64,000 nt of DNA from Teratosphaeria epicoccoides (taxonomy: Eukaryota; Ascomycota; Dothideomycetes; Mycosphaerellales; Teratosphaeriaceae). Below are positions 22,290 to 33,954 of the stretch, piece after piece; position 1 is the stretch's first letter, and each line of letters begins with the position of its first letter. Made by a program: the position numbers and the translations under genes. Below the pieces are notes generated by a model that searched no databases, was not told where the DNA came from, and saw only the letters and a program-made list of their open reading frames with translations. The stretch spans positions 1-64,000 of the forward strand of contig JADDMT010000114.1 in assembly GCA_021401465.1 (NCBI GenBank), in the 5' to 3' direction.

Positions 22290-23340
22290 TCTATCTTAAA
22301 ATGTGCCTATGTTAGACATCCTCGCTAGTCGGAAGAATCTAGGGCGCTAGTTAGGGATCGCTAACAGAGCGTAGATCTTATATACTTACACTAGCGCTAC
22401 AGACGTAGCCTGACCTCTACTACACTTGTTAGTCTTGTAATCCTAGAAGCCCTTAATAGAACTTACACTTCCTAAAGTAATGGCTTGTAAGTCGTGTTAG
22501 TAGGGCGGAAATGCCTGTAACCTGTTAACACTTAGTAGTATTCTATTACGTCAGGAGCTGATTTCATACCGCATTATTAACTACGAGCACTACGTCCATT
22601 ATAGTTAGTGAAGATAAAAGGCGATGCGTCAGAGATGTTAGTAGCTATTACTACGACTTTGTGCCGCAAAATTCCATGTAGAGGGGAGTTAAACACCCTA
22701 GTAAAGCGACTAAAGCTGTCTTAGAGTACTAGTTTAAGAGCCTCCGCTTTGTAACAGCTATCGTTAAGTAAACATCGAACGTAGTACTAGAGCCGTAGTA
22801 GTAAGGGCAAAGCCTTTGTTTCCGGGCCTTTAAACGACTAGTAAGCAAGCCGCTAGAAAGTGTCTACGTATTCTGTTAGATCCTACTCCTTAGAGAACAG
22901 GCCGAGGATGATCAAGCTACCTTTCATAGTTAGCTTAGATCATAATGTTAAGTAGCTTAGACTTACTAGCACTAGTACCGCATGCTAAATCGAAGAAGTC
23001 TTGAAGGTAACAGTCTTGACTAAATGATGCCTTAAGAAGCTCGAGAAATCCGAGTAGTACGATTCCGCGTATACTGCCGCTATTAACACTTAATATCCTT
23101 ATGCCTGTAGTCGGAGGTTTTAAACAGACCCTCAAATCTGACGGTTTTTAGCACAAGTAGCACTTTCGTACCTTGAAATAGTATTCCTAGTCGGTTTGTA
23201 GCTCGCTAGTACGGCTAGCGCAGACATCGTAAATAGCGTGTCTGCAGTCTAGCACGTGTTTAGGGGAGCGGGCAAGACAACAGAAACAGGTCTAGTTCAA
23301 GTAAAATCTAGACTAGTAGATCTGTGCTAAGGTAGCGGCC
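22290..23340 (-). pseudogene. Patatin-like phospholipase relic with N-terminal Zn-type cluster
   Basis: Minus strand. Upstream part reads CRHAIYDVC, then KCYLC, the Cys/His pattern that precedes the patatin domain in many fungal proteins. Next comes PPTTGIRILSVNSGSIRG, where the family has a Gly-rich DGGG-type oxyanion loop; here G-to-S and D-to-N changes are visible. Then ELLKAS, QDFFDLACGTSA, the start of the GxSxG nucleophile motif. A 46-nt intron at 22921-22966 (GTAAGT donor, GCTAAC branch, AAAG acceptor) interrupts the motif and splicing continues in frame with SLIILGLF. Downstream YVDTFQRLA-like and VIATNISDASPF stretches fit the family. Intact members hydrolyse lipid acyl chains and are found in fungal NLR-type proteins and Starship cargo. 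The 3' end is uncertain. Confidence 0.75.
22921..22966 (-). other. Intron of patatin-like gene
   Basis: 46 nt on the minus strand: starts GTAAGTCTAAG, has AAGCTAAC 12 bases before the end, ends GAAAG. It splits the nucleophile motif between Ala and the following small residue. Confidence 0.65.
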
Positions 23341-23508
23341 ATATTCTTTATGTGTGTCTTACTAGTAGTCTGCTACTTGTATTCCATAATGTTAAAGAAC
23401 TTCTCTAGATAGCCGTAGACTACCTGAGACATGTAATCCGCGTAGACTGTTGCATCTTTGAGGTCGCCTACATAGGACTCCTTAATTACCCGCCTAAAGT
23501 CTAAAGTA

Positions 23509-23523
23509 TACGTCTCGAAAACC
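23509..23523 (+). repeat. Left inverted end of the putative Plavaka element
   Basis: TACGTCTCGAAAACC; exact inverted match at 37232-37246. Confidence 0.6.
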
Positions 23524-23586
23524 TAACCCCTAAGTAGTACGAAGTACGAAGAGTAGACCGAGTAGAGCTAAGTTAGCTAAGTAGGT

Positions 23587-23603
23587 GCTAGTAGTATACT
23601 AGC
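23587..23603 (+). repeat. 17-bp near-palindrome, copy 1
   Basis: GCTAGTAGTATACTAGC: 7-bp arms GCTAGTA/TACTAGC around GTA. Lies about 80 bp inside the left inverted end. Other exact copies are at 31910, 32012, 36294 and 37049. Confidence 0.7.
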
Positions 23604-23622
23604 AGTATCTTACTAGCTCGGC

Positions 23623-23784
23623 CTACTTAGCCCTACTCCTAGCCACTCGATTCACGGGCTCGTTAGCCTTCCTACTCATGCCTACTCGTAGGCGTGCTTA
23701 TTTAACGGCTTTCTACTCGATCGCTACTTACCTACACTCGTACGCTCCTCTGACGTGTATGTCTACTTAGCCCTACTCCTAGCC
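23623..23784 (+). repeat. 22-bp direct repeat, 140 bp apart
   Basis: The same 22 bases (starting CTACTTAGCCC) occur at 23623-23644 and 23763-23784. Several other CTACTCG words lie between. This looks like a subterminal repeat region of a DNA transposon. Confidence 0.55.
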
Positions 23785-24424
23785 GTGCAATCCGGCGACA
23801 GGCATCACTACCGAGTGTTAGCGATATGCAGTAGTTAGAATGAAACTTGTCTTCAGACTGCCCCCTTACACAGCTCATTCACCGTGACCGTACTAGCTAC
23901 TACGCCGCCGTCTCTGCGCTGTAGGCAGTCTCTAAAGCCTTCTACAGTCGACGGCTGTAGCTTGTGAGTCGTCTACATCCTCCTATGCCTTTCCTTATAC
24001 GCTTAGAGGCGCATCTAGTCCGCAACCTATTCGACGATCTTGTCTTCGACCTCTACGCTCTCTAACATTCCCTCATACTTCTTGATTGCTAGAAACCGAA
24101 GTCAAGGCAGCCGAGTAGCTACAACAGTCATGTAGAGTACGAACTGCTTAGAGTACACGAAACTGCAGAGGTCCGCATTAATGTCATCTGAATTCCGGTA
24201 AATACATACACACCTGCCCGCCATGTTAGTAGCAGCTAAGCAGCTACTACGACCAAAATATGCTACTGTCGAATCACATCTACCTGCTATTGCCGTATCA
24301 AATCAGCAGGGACTGCAGCTCTTACTAGCATGCTAGTCTCACAGGAGCTAAGAAACAAGTAAACCATAAGTAACACTATCTCCGCCAGCTCGCTAGACTT
24401 CAGGAAACACGGCTAGACCCCCGT
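23785..24424. other. Spacer inside the putative transposon
   Basis: No supported gene. Less TAG-rich than the surrounding RIP-damaged blocks. Confidence 0.4.
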
Positions 24425-25273
24425 TCAGAACACTACTGTGTCTCTACGCCCGCCTGCTCGCTAGCCGACCATGGCCTCAGAAACGTGTGTCGAGATGCAC
24501 ATATGCACTTGTTAGCGCATCTCGTTCCTCTGCACGTAGTACTAGACGATGAACGGCTTGTTCATTGTGCCATTCAAAGTGGCCAAGTTGTTGTGGGCTC
24601 CTACGACGACGTCGCCGAACTCGCCCTGCAGACGCTGTCTAAACTGTAGAGAGAACTCGTCGTATAATGGCTCTATGTCGTATGTATTCCACAGGCCTTA
24701 GTAGAATGCCTAGGTGTACTAGTCTTCTGTCTTGTACTCGACATTGACCTTCTTTTGGCCTGACTAGTTAGCGTCTTCCGTCTTCATCACAATGAAGACA
24801 ACCTTCCCATTCCTTTTGCTCCTAAACACACGGACCCCCCTACAACTTATCTAAGGGGCGTTAGGGGTCCCATTGTAACTGACGACGATTAGCCCGCCGA
24901 AGAAAAGCTCATGTGCACCTAGTAGTCTAGTAAGTAGCACTCCGAACACCTTGTTCGTAATTAGGGGCAGTACACTGTCAGCCTGCTCCCTCGTCGCGCG
25001 ACTCGCCATGTCCTCCCCTTCAAAGATCTTCTTAAACGGCAGGATTTTGACGCGTCTAGTAAACATGAAGTTAGTGACTAGTCGTCATATCTCAGGGTTG
25101 ACTGCATACTCATTCCTATTCTAGGTTAGCCGCCTAGCGCAGCTGTCCTTGTAGTTGTCGTGCTAGTCGATTATCTGGCAATTCTTGCTGCAGTAGGCTA
25201 CTGCCTGACATGGGCACATCTTGAGTAGGCTGTCGATGCCACAATTGGCGCATTAAGCGACTATGCTAGCCAT
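24425..25273 (-). pseudogene. MYND-type zinc-finger protein relic
   Basis: Minus strand, ATG at 25273, TGA at 24425-24427, exactly 283 codons in one frame with about ten stops. The N-terminus reads C-x2-C (CANC), KMCPC, YCSKNC, then a damaged Q..D-W-H region and C, the C-x2-C / C-x-C / YC-x3-C / H-x3-C pattern of MYND fingers. MYND fingers bind proline-rich partners. The remainder, such as ILPFKKIFEGEDMAS and LLTRLLGAHELFFGGL, is not assignable. Its promoter would face the methyltransferase-like gene across 0.85 kb. Damage is lighter than in the Ty3 elements. Confidence 0.65.
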
Positions 25274-26122
25274 TGTCTCGAATAGTAAGATAGAGGGTTG
25301 ATTGATGTTGCTGCTACTTGTGTGTATCAGGCAAGTCTTCGAAGTTAGTTGATGTAATCAGTAAAGAGTTAAAGTAGAAGAGCAGTAGTAGATATAGATA
25401 TCCCTTGCTGCCGAGTGCACGTGCTGCCGCCTAGCTAGCGCACATGAGGCCCTCGTAACTGCCGTCTAGATCAGTTAGCTGCCACGTGCCGCTATGTGCT
25501 ACATGCAGGTAGTTATCGCTCTTAACAAAGAAGCAGCAAACATGGCGACATCCATCCTATGTAGCTGTGTCTGCCGAGTGCACATGCCGCCGTCGAGCTA
25601 GCGTTAGTGTGACTATGTCGCGGTTGCTACTATTCCTAATGCCTCCGTATAGTAGTGGATAAGGTCCGTAGGTCGCAACCACGAGGATCATTTTTTACTG
25701 CCTTTCGAGGCAGAATCGCCTGATATCGTGCCTTCTTCATTCAGTTATGTGCCTAGGCAGCAGTGTGTGATATTCAACCGAATCTGTGACAGCGTCGCGT
25801 GCCTTCTGTTTCTGACCATTTTTCAGGCAGCAGCGTCATGTGCCTTCCATTTCTGGTCATTTTTCAGGCAGAAGCTAATGATATGACGATACAACGTATG
25901 CGGTTAGCGACCATGCAGAGCACATGACCCACAGCTACTAAAATACAAAAGAAGCTTAGTGCTCCAAACTTCTTTCTTTCAAACAACTACCTCATCTAGT
26001 ACTCGGCTTCTTCTTCAGCATCTATACAGATACTAGCACACCGACAACACCACAGCATGTAAGCATTGTATGCTTGTATGACGAGACTATAAACTGACGC
26101 GCTAGTAGAATCGAAACCTACC
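25274..26122. other. Divergent intergenic region with a tandem repeat
   Basis: Spacer between the MYND gene (minus) and the methyltransferase-like gene (plus), so it should hold both promoters. It contains an imperfect tandem repeat at 25798-25872. Base composition is less affected by CpA loss than elsewhere. Confidence 0.5.
25798..25872 (+). repeat. Imperfect tandem repeat, two units of about 37 bp
   Basis: Two adjacent units, each with TGCCTTC, TTTCTG-CATTTTTCAGGCAG in order, differing by a few transitions. A third, partial GGCAG unit precedes them. Confidence 0.55.
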
Positions 26123-27417
26123 ATGTCGAAGAATCCGACCCTAGACCTAGAGCTGGCGATCGGTGTGGGTTCTAAGCACGCCGAGTTCGCGGCCGACTAC
26201 GTCCGCGATACCGTCTAGGCATCAGAAGCCGCTGTCGCGCTGCAGAAGGCATATCCGGACTTCGATGCCTACGAGGATCTCGTTAACTACGCCCCTTAGG
26301 TAGAGCATCGAGCTAGGCACAAGGTGCTCGACGTCGCATGCGGCGGTAGCCTGATTAGGCTCCTAGCGAGTGCAAAGCTAGCTGCGCCAGATAGTGTATA
26401 CTTCCTAGACTTCTGTGCTAAGATACTAGATAAGAGCTAGTAGTATGTGTTATAGCTAGGCCTTAGAGGCAATACTATTACTAACTAATCTTTAGTACCA
26501 TGCGGGACTACTAGGGAAGCGTGGACTCGCAGCGCTTCATCTAGGCGAGGCTCGGTCGCACCCCTACAGCTAGCATCAAGCAGGCTGCTAGATGCCCTGA
26601 CGGCTTTTAGATAGTATTTGCAAAGGGCGTGCTAGAGATGTTCGAGCCACAGGTCTATTCGGGGCTAATCCGCTAGCTGCGCGAGCTAGTTAGTGACAAC
26701 GGCTAGCTAATCTTGGATTAGAAGGAGCCTGCTCCTAGCTAGCAGCTACTCTTGCACCGACCAAGCGAGGCTACTTCCATGGCCTATCGAGAGTACACTA
26801 TAAGAGACTAGGCCTTGTTGCCATCGCGCATTCAGAATGTTTAGCACCCCGCCCTACTAAGTCCTGGCTTTGACCGTCTAATCACGCAGTACACTATGAT
26901 CGCTAGCTAGGACGAATTGGCGAGGGCGCAGAGATCTATGCTTGCTTTCTTCGCTAAGCCTAGTGTAGCAAATGAGGTGTCCCTCTACGCAGACTTTCTG
27001 ACCTACTACCCGACGGATCAGTTAACTGCTCTCTACGGCTTATTCGTCAAGCGAGCAAGAACCCGTGTCAGCCATCTAACCGCGGCGTTAGAGGTCAAAG
27101 TCGACATGGCGTGGCGTGAATAGCTTAATAGCAAGATCGGTAGTACTACTCCTAGGCAGAGGGGTTTCCGGGTCGAGCTCTCATATACTCTCCTCATTAA
27201 GCCCATGGTTACGATATCTCTTAATCAAGTTAAACGGGAATTGTCGCGCACAGAGAGACGTGCGCTAGAACAACGGGTAGCGAAGGCTCTGCAGAAAGGG
27301 TAGTAAATGTGCGAGGTAGATGAGCTAGCTAGCTGCCTGGACGCTAGCTAGCAGAGAGATGTGCATGCGATGAGAGACTTTCGGCTAGTGGCACTAACTA
27401 CCAATCCTGCGGCATGA
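26123..27417 (+). pseudogene. SAM-dependent methyltransferase-like gene relic
   Basis: ATG at 26123. The first exon has KVLDVACGGSLIRLLA, the glycine-rich SAM-binding motif I of class I methyltransferases with one Gly lost, then SVYFLDFCAKIL, the motif II region with an acidic residue. A 53-nt intron at 26443-26495 (GTATGT donor, TTACTAAC branch, TTTAG acceptor) is confirmed by frame: exon 2 runs in the correct phase for 306 codons to TGA at 27415-27417. Exon 2 shows VFAKGVLEMFEP and YSGLIR-stop-LRELV, fitting the later methyltransferase core. Total about 414 codons with a modest number of TAG stops. Substrate unknown. It converges on the transposase gene, so it is likely cargo of the same element. 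Confidence 0.6.
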
Positions 27418-28018
27418 CTAATAAGTAGTTATGCACGTAGGTAGAAGACCTGCTTCCGGCCGCAGCAGGCGGCAATTCATGACTTTCTTGAGAACTTACT
27501 AAGCATCCACCTCTTAGCGACGTGCCTGCCGTCGAAAAGAAGCTTGCAGCCGTCATCGCTAAACACGAGTTTCCCTTTCTCAAGGTTAGTAGCCGCGATT
27601 CTGACTAATCATACATACATATGCTAACTAGTTGTGTTTCTAGCTCCTAGCCGAGCTTCGTAACAAGATCTACGAAGGAGTCATTATGTCGCCTACCCCG
27701 ATTAGCATCATGTTCAACTACGGCATAGGTCAGCTGAGTGGCTAAGTCGTCAAGTCCACTAGCGCTAGCTAGAAGAACTACGTGCTAGGAGCCCTCCTTG
27801 CGGCGTGCTACCTTCATCGAGCTCACTAGTATGGCATTCGTTGCGCATGTCACGATCGTTTGCGTTTGTTTCTCCTCGATTAGTCCTGAGTAGAGCTGCT
27901 AGCGACGCCACGCTTAAGCGATGGCGGCCCTTCCTTGCTAGTAGCCGCAATATCGCGCTCCTTAGCTGTATTCAGGCGATGCAGCTTGTGTTTAGTTGCT
28001 ACCCTAGACTCTTGTTCC
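27418..28018. other. Spacer between convergent genes
   Basis: Short open frames on both strands. A plus-strand intron-like stretch ends near 27643 (GCTAAC, then TTCTAG), so a downstream exon of an unrecognised gene may lie here. Not strong enough to call. Confidence 0.35.
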
Positions 28019-31000
28019 TCCTAGTCCGCATTGTATATGAAGTTGTAGGTCTTAAAGTCGGCAGTGTTGTTAATGTACATGTCATATTAGCCGGAGGTGT
28101 CATATTCGTCCGTTAGCATAACGTGGATGCTGTAGTAGACGCTAGTAAGCCCGTAGATGCGGCGACCTTGCAGAGTACCTTCCTATGGGCCGGAACGCAT
28201 CGCTATGATTACCATCATGCCATGAACATCGTCTGCTCTTCTAGCCGGATCTTTCGGCCAGAACAGGTCTACGAACACACCTGTGTAGGTCAGACGTTTA
28301 TTATGTGCTAGTATTATGTAGTTGTAGCCGTCTACTATGACGCGCGATTTCTTGTCTCGGAAGGTTACGACATATAACAGGCAAGCAGGCAGCCGGCCCT
28401 CGAAGGCGACGACTAGGTCGATTTGTCCATTAACGCTAGCAGTCTCGTCCGCAACTAGCGGCACTTCGTACTCCTAGACCTAGAGCTAGTCGTTACGGCG
28501 ATTGTCCTGGATTCCTTGCTAGTTCGGGGTACATCTAACGACGTCTGGCTTAGTTGTAGATAGATCGTCGGGATCCTTATGATGCATCTTCTAGCACCGT
28601 ATACTAGCATGGAAAGATACATCTAAATCGTCGACCTAATCCGGTCTTCTCTCGATCCTGTCAGGATCAAGACGCATTGTATTCGACGTCGATGTTATAT
28701 TAGATGACGCCTAGCACTCTCTAACAAACACTGCAGTAGCATGACGGAAGTGAGGCCCTACCTCTAGCCCCATGTGTGCTACTACATTACTAACTGTCCT
28801 CTATATGTCTCTACCTAGTGACGATTAGCTAGATCTTAGCCTTTGCCAGCCAAGGAAGGCTTCGACATCCTTCTGCTCCGTCAGTTAAGGCACTTCGCGC
28901 TCCCGAGCCTCTTAACGTTCGGCCTTAGTCTGCTGCCGGAACGTTAGGCTAGTATCAAAGAATGTAAGCATAGTGATCTTTCGCTAGAAGTGCTCCATAA
29001 TTTGGTCCTCCTATCTGTTCTTCTTGTTAGTTAATTTGAATAGCTTCTTGACGTATTTAACATGCTTGTGTTCAAAGTAGCTAGTGTCGAGGTCTAGCGC
29101 GTTGCCAAAGAGCCGTATCATGTCTACGTAGTGTGTAAGGGCATGAAACTTAGGAAAATTGAAGTGCCCTTGCGGTTCACACACATTGGCTACTGTCTTA
29201 GGCTCCTCCGCTCGCTCTGTCTGCGCTTTCTTCTTTCTCAGCTCTCCTTTGCTTATGCGGTACTCCCTAAACTCTTCTTTATACTAGTTGCATCGGAACA
29301 GGGCGAGGACCATAAACCGGAGCGTTTCGCTATCATGTGAAGGATATTACGCTAACTAAGAGAAGTCTACTATCGCCCGCAAGAACCGGATAGCGCCATG
29401 TGCCTTGGCCTCTTCTAACAGTGGCACGAAGACTAGGAGCAACTGTCGTAGCACACTCTTCTGCTCCTAGCCTGTCTATTAGCTTACTACGGACATCTGG
29501 CTAAATACCCGGAGGTTCCTGAATGCAGGCACCGCCGCGAAGCGACAGTCGATGATGACATCTAGTTGATGATCCACGACAGTCTTGCCTTTGTTACTCT
29601 TTCTTGCCGCTTTATGCTAGCCCTCGGCTTGTAGGAGTGCCGCTCTAGCTCGCTTCGAAGACAGAGGCAGTCGACTCTTAAGCAAATCTCGCGTCTAATC
29701 CATGACGTACATTAATACGCCCTTGAAGAGTTAGTAGAGCATGTCTACCATTAGCGTCTTGTAGATATTTAGGCCAGGGTGCCCGAATGCAAAGTTCGGC
29801 AGGTCGTGCACGTGGCTGCCCTAGTCCTTCTTCGCTGCTCGCTAGAGCATGATTTGTATTTGCGTGTCCTTATGTATCCGCTATGGCGCAACCGCTTCGA
29901 GGTCTTCGCGTTTTTCTGGATCGATTATACATATCGTGTAGTAGCGGTTGTTCTTCACGCCTGTGATTATCACCTGTTCTTAGTAGTCGCTTGCGTATAC
30001 TGCGATATTTAGGAAACATCGCCATGTCTCGCCATCCGCACACAAGACGTCGAGGCCCTCGCCCGCGGCGAGCTTAGTAATAGGGTCGAACATTGTCTTC
30101 ATGCAGCGATGGTATAGCTCGTCCCTAATGCTTCCTTTCCCGCCTTTGACTACTAGTAGCATCGCTAGGAGCACGCTGCCTAGTCGATGGTTAGAGTTAC
30201 GAACCGATCTAGGCAGGTTGCTAATCGTCAAGTACACTAGCCATGCGATCAGGTCACCTTGATGATTAGTAACCTGTGTCTTGTCACTAGCAAGAATTAG
30301 TGGCACAATTGTCGCTCTGTCTATTCTAAGCTCTTTCTGTTTATCCTACTACTAGTCTACAGAGGCCATGTCCTGATAGATCCGCCTAGGCGGGTTATCT
30401 AGAGTCTCGAGGCAATAAGGCGCGTACACGAGATCATTCCTGAAACCCTTGTGCCCTATAAGAAAGCGCACAACGTCTTCGACTTTCTAGTGCCTTAGAG
30501 GCACTGTCTTGACACTAGAGGTCGACTGTAGAGATTCTAATTCGATGTTCGTAATGCTCTAATTTGCAATGAATAGTAGTTAGCAGGCACTTACTTCTCG
30601 GATCTTGTCCTTGAGCTCCACGCCTGACCGAAAGCTAAGCAGTTCGTGGATCTTCTGCAGCTAGGGATTCTTGAATAACCGATCGATGGCGTTGCTCGAA
30701 ATGCCTTCGTGTAAGAGCTAGTATGCGAATGCTACATCTGCATCACTTTAGAAGAAGGCACAGCCCTATTCGTTAAGTTCCTTATCTGTCTGTTCGTTAG
30801 ACCTAGTCAAGGTTATTACTAACTCGGTAGGATTACGGCTCAACATACACTTTGATTAGCCTGCCCGCCATGAGACCACCTACGCTAAAAGGTGTCCGCT
30901 TGTACGGTTGCTCGTACCTAGCAGACGACAGCCTACTAGCGCGCATATGGATTGAAGCCGAGCTGTGCTCGCTCGTGACGCCGTGTAGCCTACCCGTTTG

Positions 31001-31462
31001 GCTGCTATTCGTGTCTCCATACCGTCCATCTAGAGATGTGGCGTCTCTTGTGAATGCTGCTAGGTCGTCGTAGAGACTAAGCGCGTCGATGTTACTACTG
31101 TTATCGTCGATTGCCCTAGCCGTCGCTGCCATCTCTTTCTCTTGCATGTGAGCCTCATTGAACACAGGCTCGACGACTGTGACTAGTTCCTTGTTTGCAA
31201 CATACTGCCTATCTACTCCCGCAGCATCGTCGACTAATGCCCCCTCCTCGTAGGCGAGGACATTGTCTGCTGATTAAGTTTCGACTCTGTCGTTCGAGTC
31301 TAAGGAGATGTTCAAATCTGACGCGTATTTCTCGTCGGGTCTAAGATCCATAGTGCCCTGATTAATGAAGTGCTAAAACTTCGCCGCCATGCAGGTAGGA
31401 ACATGCTAGGCATAACTACTATGACCTTTTAATGCCTTGCTGCAGCCTGTATAGTATAGTAT
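28019..31462 (-). pseudogene. Plavaka-family transposase (CACTA-like), RIP-damaged
   Basis: Minus strand. N-terminus has a damaged C2H2-like finger (GCSKALKGHSSYA then H-x4-C); the start may be an ATG turned ATA at 31460-31462. Introns at 30803-30848 (GTATGT...CTAG, 46 nt) and 30559-30594 (GTAAGT, TGCTAAC, TTAG, 36 nt) keep the frame across three exons. Diagnostic Plavaka blocks: VVRFLIGHKGFRNDLVYAP, RRIYQDMASVD, ATIVPLILASDKTQV, G-DLIAWLVYLTI, ADGETWRCFLNIAVYASDY, FGHPGLNIYKTLMVDML, KFHALTHYVDMIRLFG, and a C-terminal block around VIVDGYNYIILAHNKRLTY. These enzymes excise and reinsert transposons with CACTA-like mechanism. Fewer stops than in the Ty3 elements. The exact stop is uncertain (28019 or about 27880). 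Confidence 0.8.
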
Positions 31463-31909
31463 GCGCTATGAAGCTATCGTCGACGTAGTGTGTTGCAAAG
31501 GCTACGGCGCTCATAGACGCGTCAATCACTATAAACACCCGACCCCTAGAAAGAGGTGCGCGTGCCGCGCGGGTAGCTGATTTCCGCTCGGACGGTTCAT
31601 CCTGTTAGCCGGCTATGCGTGGTTAGGGTTAGTGTTTAGGTTGATAGAAGAATCGAGTGTTATTAGAGTGTAGTAGTAAAGGAGGGCCTAGAGTAGACGA
31701 AAATGGATGTGCCGGGAGTATACTAGCGGCAGTTATATTAGCTAACTCATTCTGTCGATCGCAGGTAGTACGAGCGCTATTTTGGCCGGGAATCCTGAAT
31801 TTCGAGTAGTTTCATATATAAATCTAAAGTGTATAGTATTCATATGCATAGAGTCATACCCTCTATTACTAGCGGCTTAGATGTGTGGCGTAGACATAGT
31901 AGGAGTGCC

Positions 31910-31926
31910 GCTAGTATACTACTAGC
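31910..31926 (-). repeat. 17-bp near-palindrome, copy 2
   Basis: GCTAGTATACTACTAGC, reverse complement of copy 1. A second exact copy in the same orientation lies at 32012-32028. Confidence 0.7.
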
Positions 31927-32011
31927 AGTCGTTGTCTGTCGATTGTAAGGGTTTAAAACGTGTGGTAGCGATCTATAGGTCGGACCTTGACGTAGCAGTA
32001 GTAGACGTACC

Positions 32012-32028
32012 GCTAGTATACTACTAGC
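32012..32028 (-). repeat. 17-bp near-palindrome, copy 3
   Basis: GCTAGTATACTACTAGC, 102 bp from copy 2. Confidence 0.7.
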
Positions 32029-33011
32029 ATTTAGTAGTCGTTAAGTACATTCGAACGGACGAGATGATTAGTGTTATGCATATACTCTATCAGATGAGGT
32101 GCTTGTATAGTCGCTATCTGAAACGATACTACTCGCGCACGACTACTAGCATTACTCTATCACAAGATTGCAGTCAAACCCTAGTTAATCTGTCATCTTA
32201 CGCTAGCCTGCGCAGCCTGTACGATCCTATGCCTCTCTACTCGCCCTGATCATTGCGCATGGTATTAATGAAGTCGTCACTAGTCTGCTAACAGTTCATA
32301 GTCTACTCTCCGAATTAGCTCTATGGCGCAACCTAGTAAAATCTCATTGCCTCTGTTAATCGCGCTAACTGCATTAATCGAGTGTGACTAACCCTACTAC
32401 AGGCTTGCCTAGTCGACTGCTGTTTTAAGTTGTCATCTAGTATCGTGATAGCGTCGGCAGGTGCAAGAGTTACGCTACTCTCAATTTTGTTCACGGTCGA
32501 TATAAGTAACCAAGGGTCGTCTTAGTAGCCTTTAACAATAGGATTAGTAGTCACGAAGTCCCCTACAATCATGGCCTTATCTTTCGACCTGTAATCTAGC
32601 CCGATGAACCTATCTATCTTGTTGAATCTGTCTAGGATGTGACCGTTCTCTACTACCTACTAGAGATACTAGTCAAAGTCAGTACATGTTAGGCAAGGAA
32701 ACGGTTGCCTTCTAGGCATAGGCTCGAGTATCCTGTTCCTATATGCGTGTCTCAAGTGCCACAATTATTAGGACCCTAGCGTCTAGATCATGCCTGCTAC
32801 AGATAGTGTCGTAGCGGACTAGAAGATAGACAATGCGGCGTCGCATATACGACGGCTATGGCTATGGCGATGAAGTGCGAAAAGCGCGGAAGGGTCCGCT
32901 GCATCTTTTATCTGAAGTTAGCTAAGAGACTAACGAGTATAAATAACGCGTGTTTCGAGCAATCCTGACATCTGTAATTCAAACAGACACGATACAGGCA
33001 CAGCCCGAACG

Positions 33012-33383
33012 ATGAGTGTGCGTGTTTCCTCGACAAGAACCTCTAAGACCTAGCGCGGCACGATTCACAAACCTAAGGCGCCGCGACAGCAGAGCATAGG
33101 CACAATCGAAGCGGGCCTTGTACTTCGACATAACGATTACCTACGCCTATACGCTGCGTTAGAAGAACGGATGGAGCAGCTTAGCCTACTTGGCCGAATT
33201 GCGCGGTTAATAGCAGCGAAGGAGCGCATGTTCCAGGAAACGAGCGCCTTCTTTAGTAGTAGCAGGGAATTGCAACTCAAATTCCTAGCGACAGCAGAGG
33301 CGTTACAGACACGAGCAGGGGAGGTCAGTTTTCGGCATCTACTATACAAGATATTGTCAAACTATCGGCAGCGGACGGTCTAG
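33012..33383 (+). pseudogene. Small ORF, unknown, nearly intact
   Basis: ATG at 33012, TAG at 33381-33383, 124 codons with a single internal TAG. The product has a basic N-terminus (SSTRTSKT, HKPKAPRQQ) and a helical, coiled-coil-like C-terminal two thirds (ALEERMEQLSLLGRIARL; KERMFQETSAFF). No family recognised. It could be cargo of the putative Plavaka element. Light damage compared with its surroundings is notable. Confidence 0.45.
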
Positions 33384-33954
33384 AAGTCAGCAATTACCCG
33401 GGGTTAACACGAAGGTAGTACGGCTGTTATGGTTTAAATGCAGCTCGAAGGCCTTTAGAACAATACGTACAGGATATTCTCTCGTATGCAGAACGAATCT
33501 CACTACTGTATACGCAGGATCTACCGCAGAGCAACTACATCCGTTAGGCTGTGTCGTACAGGCGGACGTGCTATATAGCGCGGATGTTTCGTGGTACCTA
33601 TACTAGCTATCATTGAAGAATCAATGCTAACCGAGGCTAGTTCTACTAGCGGTATTTTAATAGCATACCGCTAGCAAGCTAAAAGTACCGCCGGCTAATA
33701 GGGAAGCGCAATTTCAGGGGTAGCTGAATTTAGATGACACTCGCGCGTCGCAAGATACTGTAAACATCGCGTCCCCTCCTTCTTCTGCATTAATAGACGC
33801 CACGTAGCTACATTAGACGGTAACTCGTAGTATGTGCATATTTACATGCTATAGATATTATCCTTTACTGACCTGCTACTAGACCTACACGACCGAGAAG
33901 GATATACCGCGCTCTGTTCTCTGCCGATCCTTTAAGTCACGTCCTTCTTTAATC
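33384..33954. other. Spacer, no gene seen
   Basis: No supported frame. Confidence 0.4.

Larger units (their letters stand above)
31463..33011. other. Region upstream of the transposase with clustered palindromes
   Basis: No coding frame recognised. Holds one partial (31711-31727) and two exact copies (31910-31926, 32012-32028) of the 17-bp near-palindrome, possibly transposase-binding or promoter sites. Confidence 0.5.

Noticed and set aside
24851..25066. 71-codon ORF called as a stand-alone gene
   Set aside because: It is an internal piece of the 283-codon MYND-finger frame and its ATG is an internal Met.
27765..28116. Open frames on both strands at the methyltransferase/transposase junction
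   Set aside because: They overlap the C-terminal end of the Plavaka frame or non-coding spacer and have no recognisable features.
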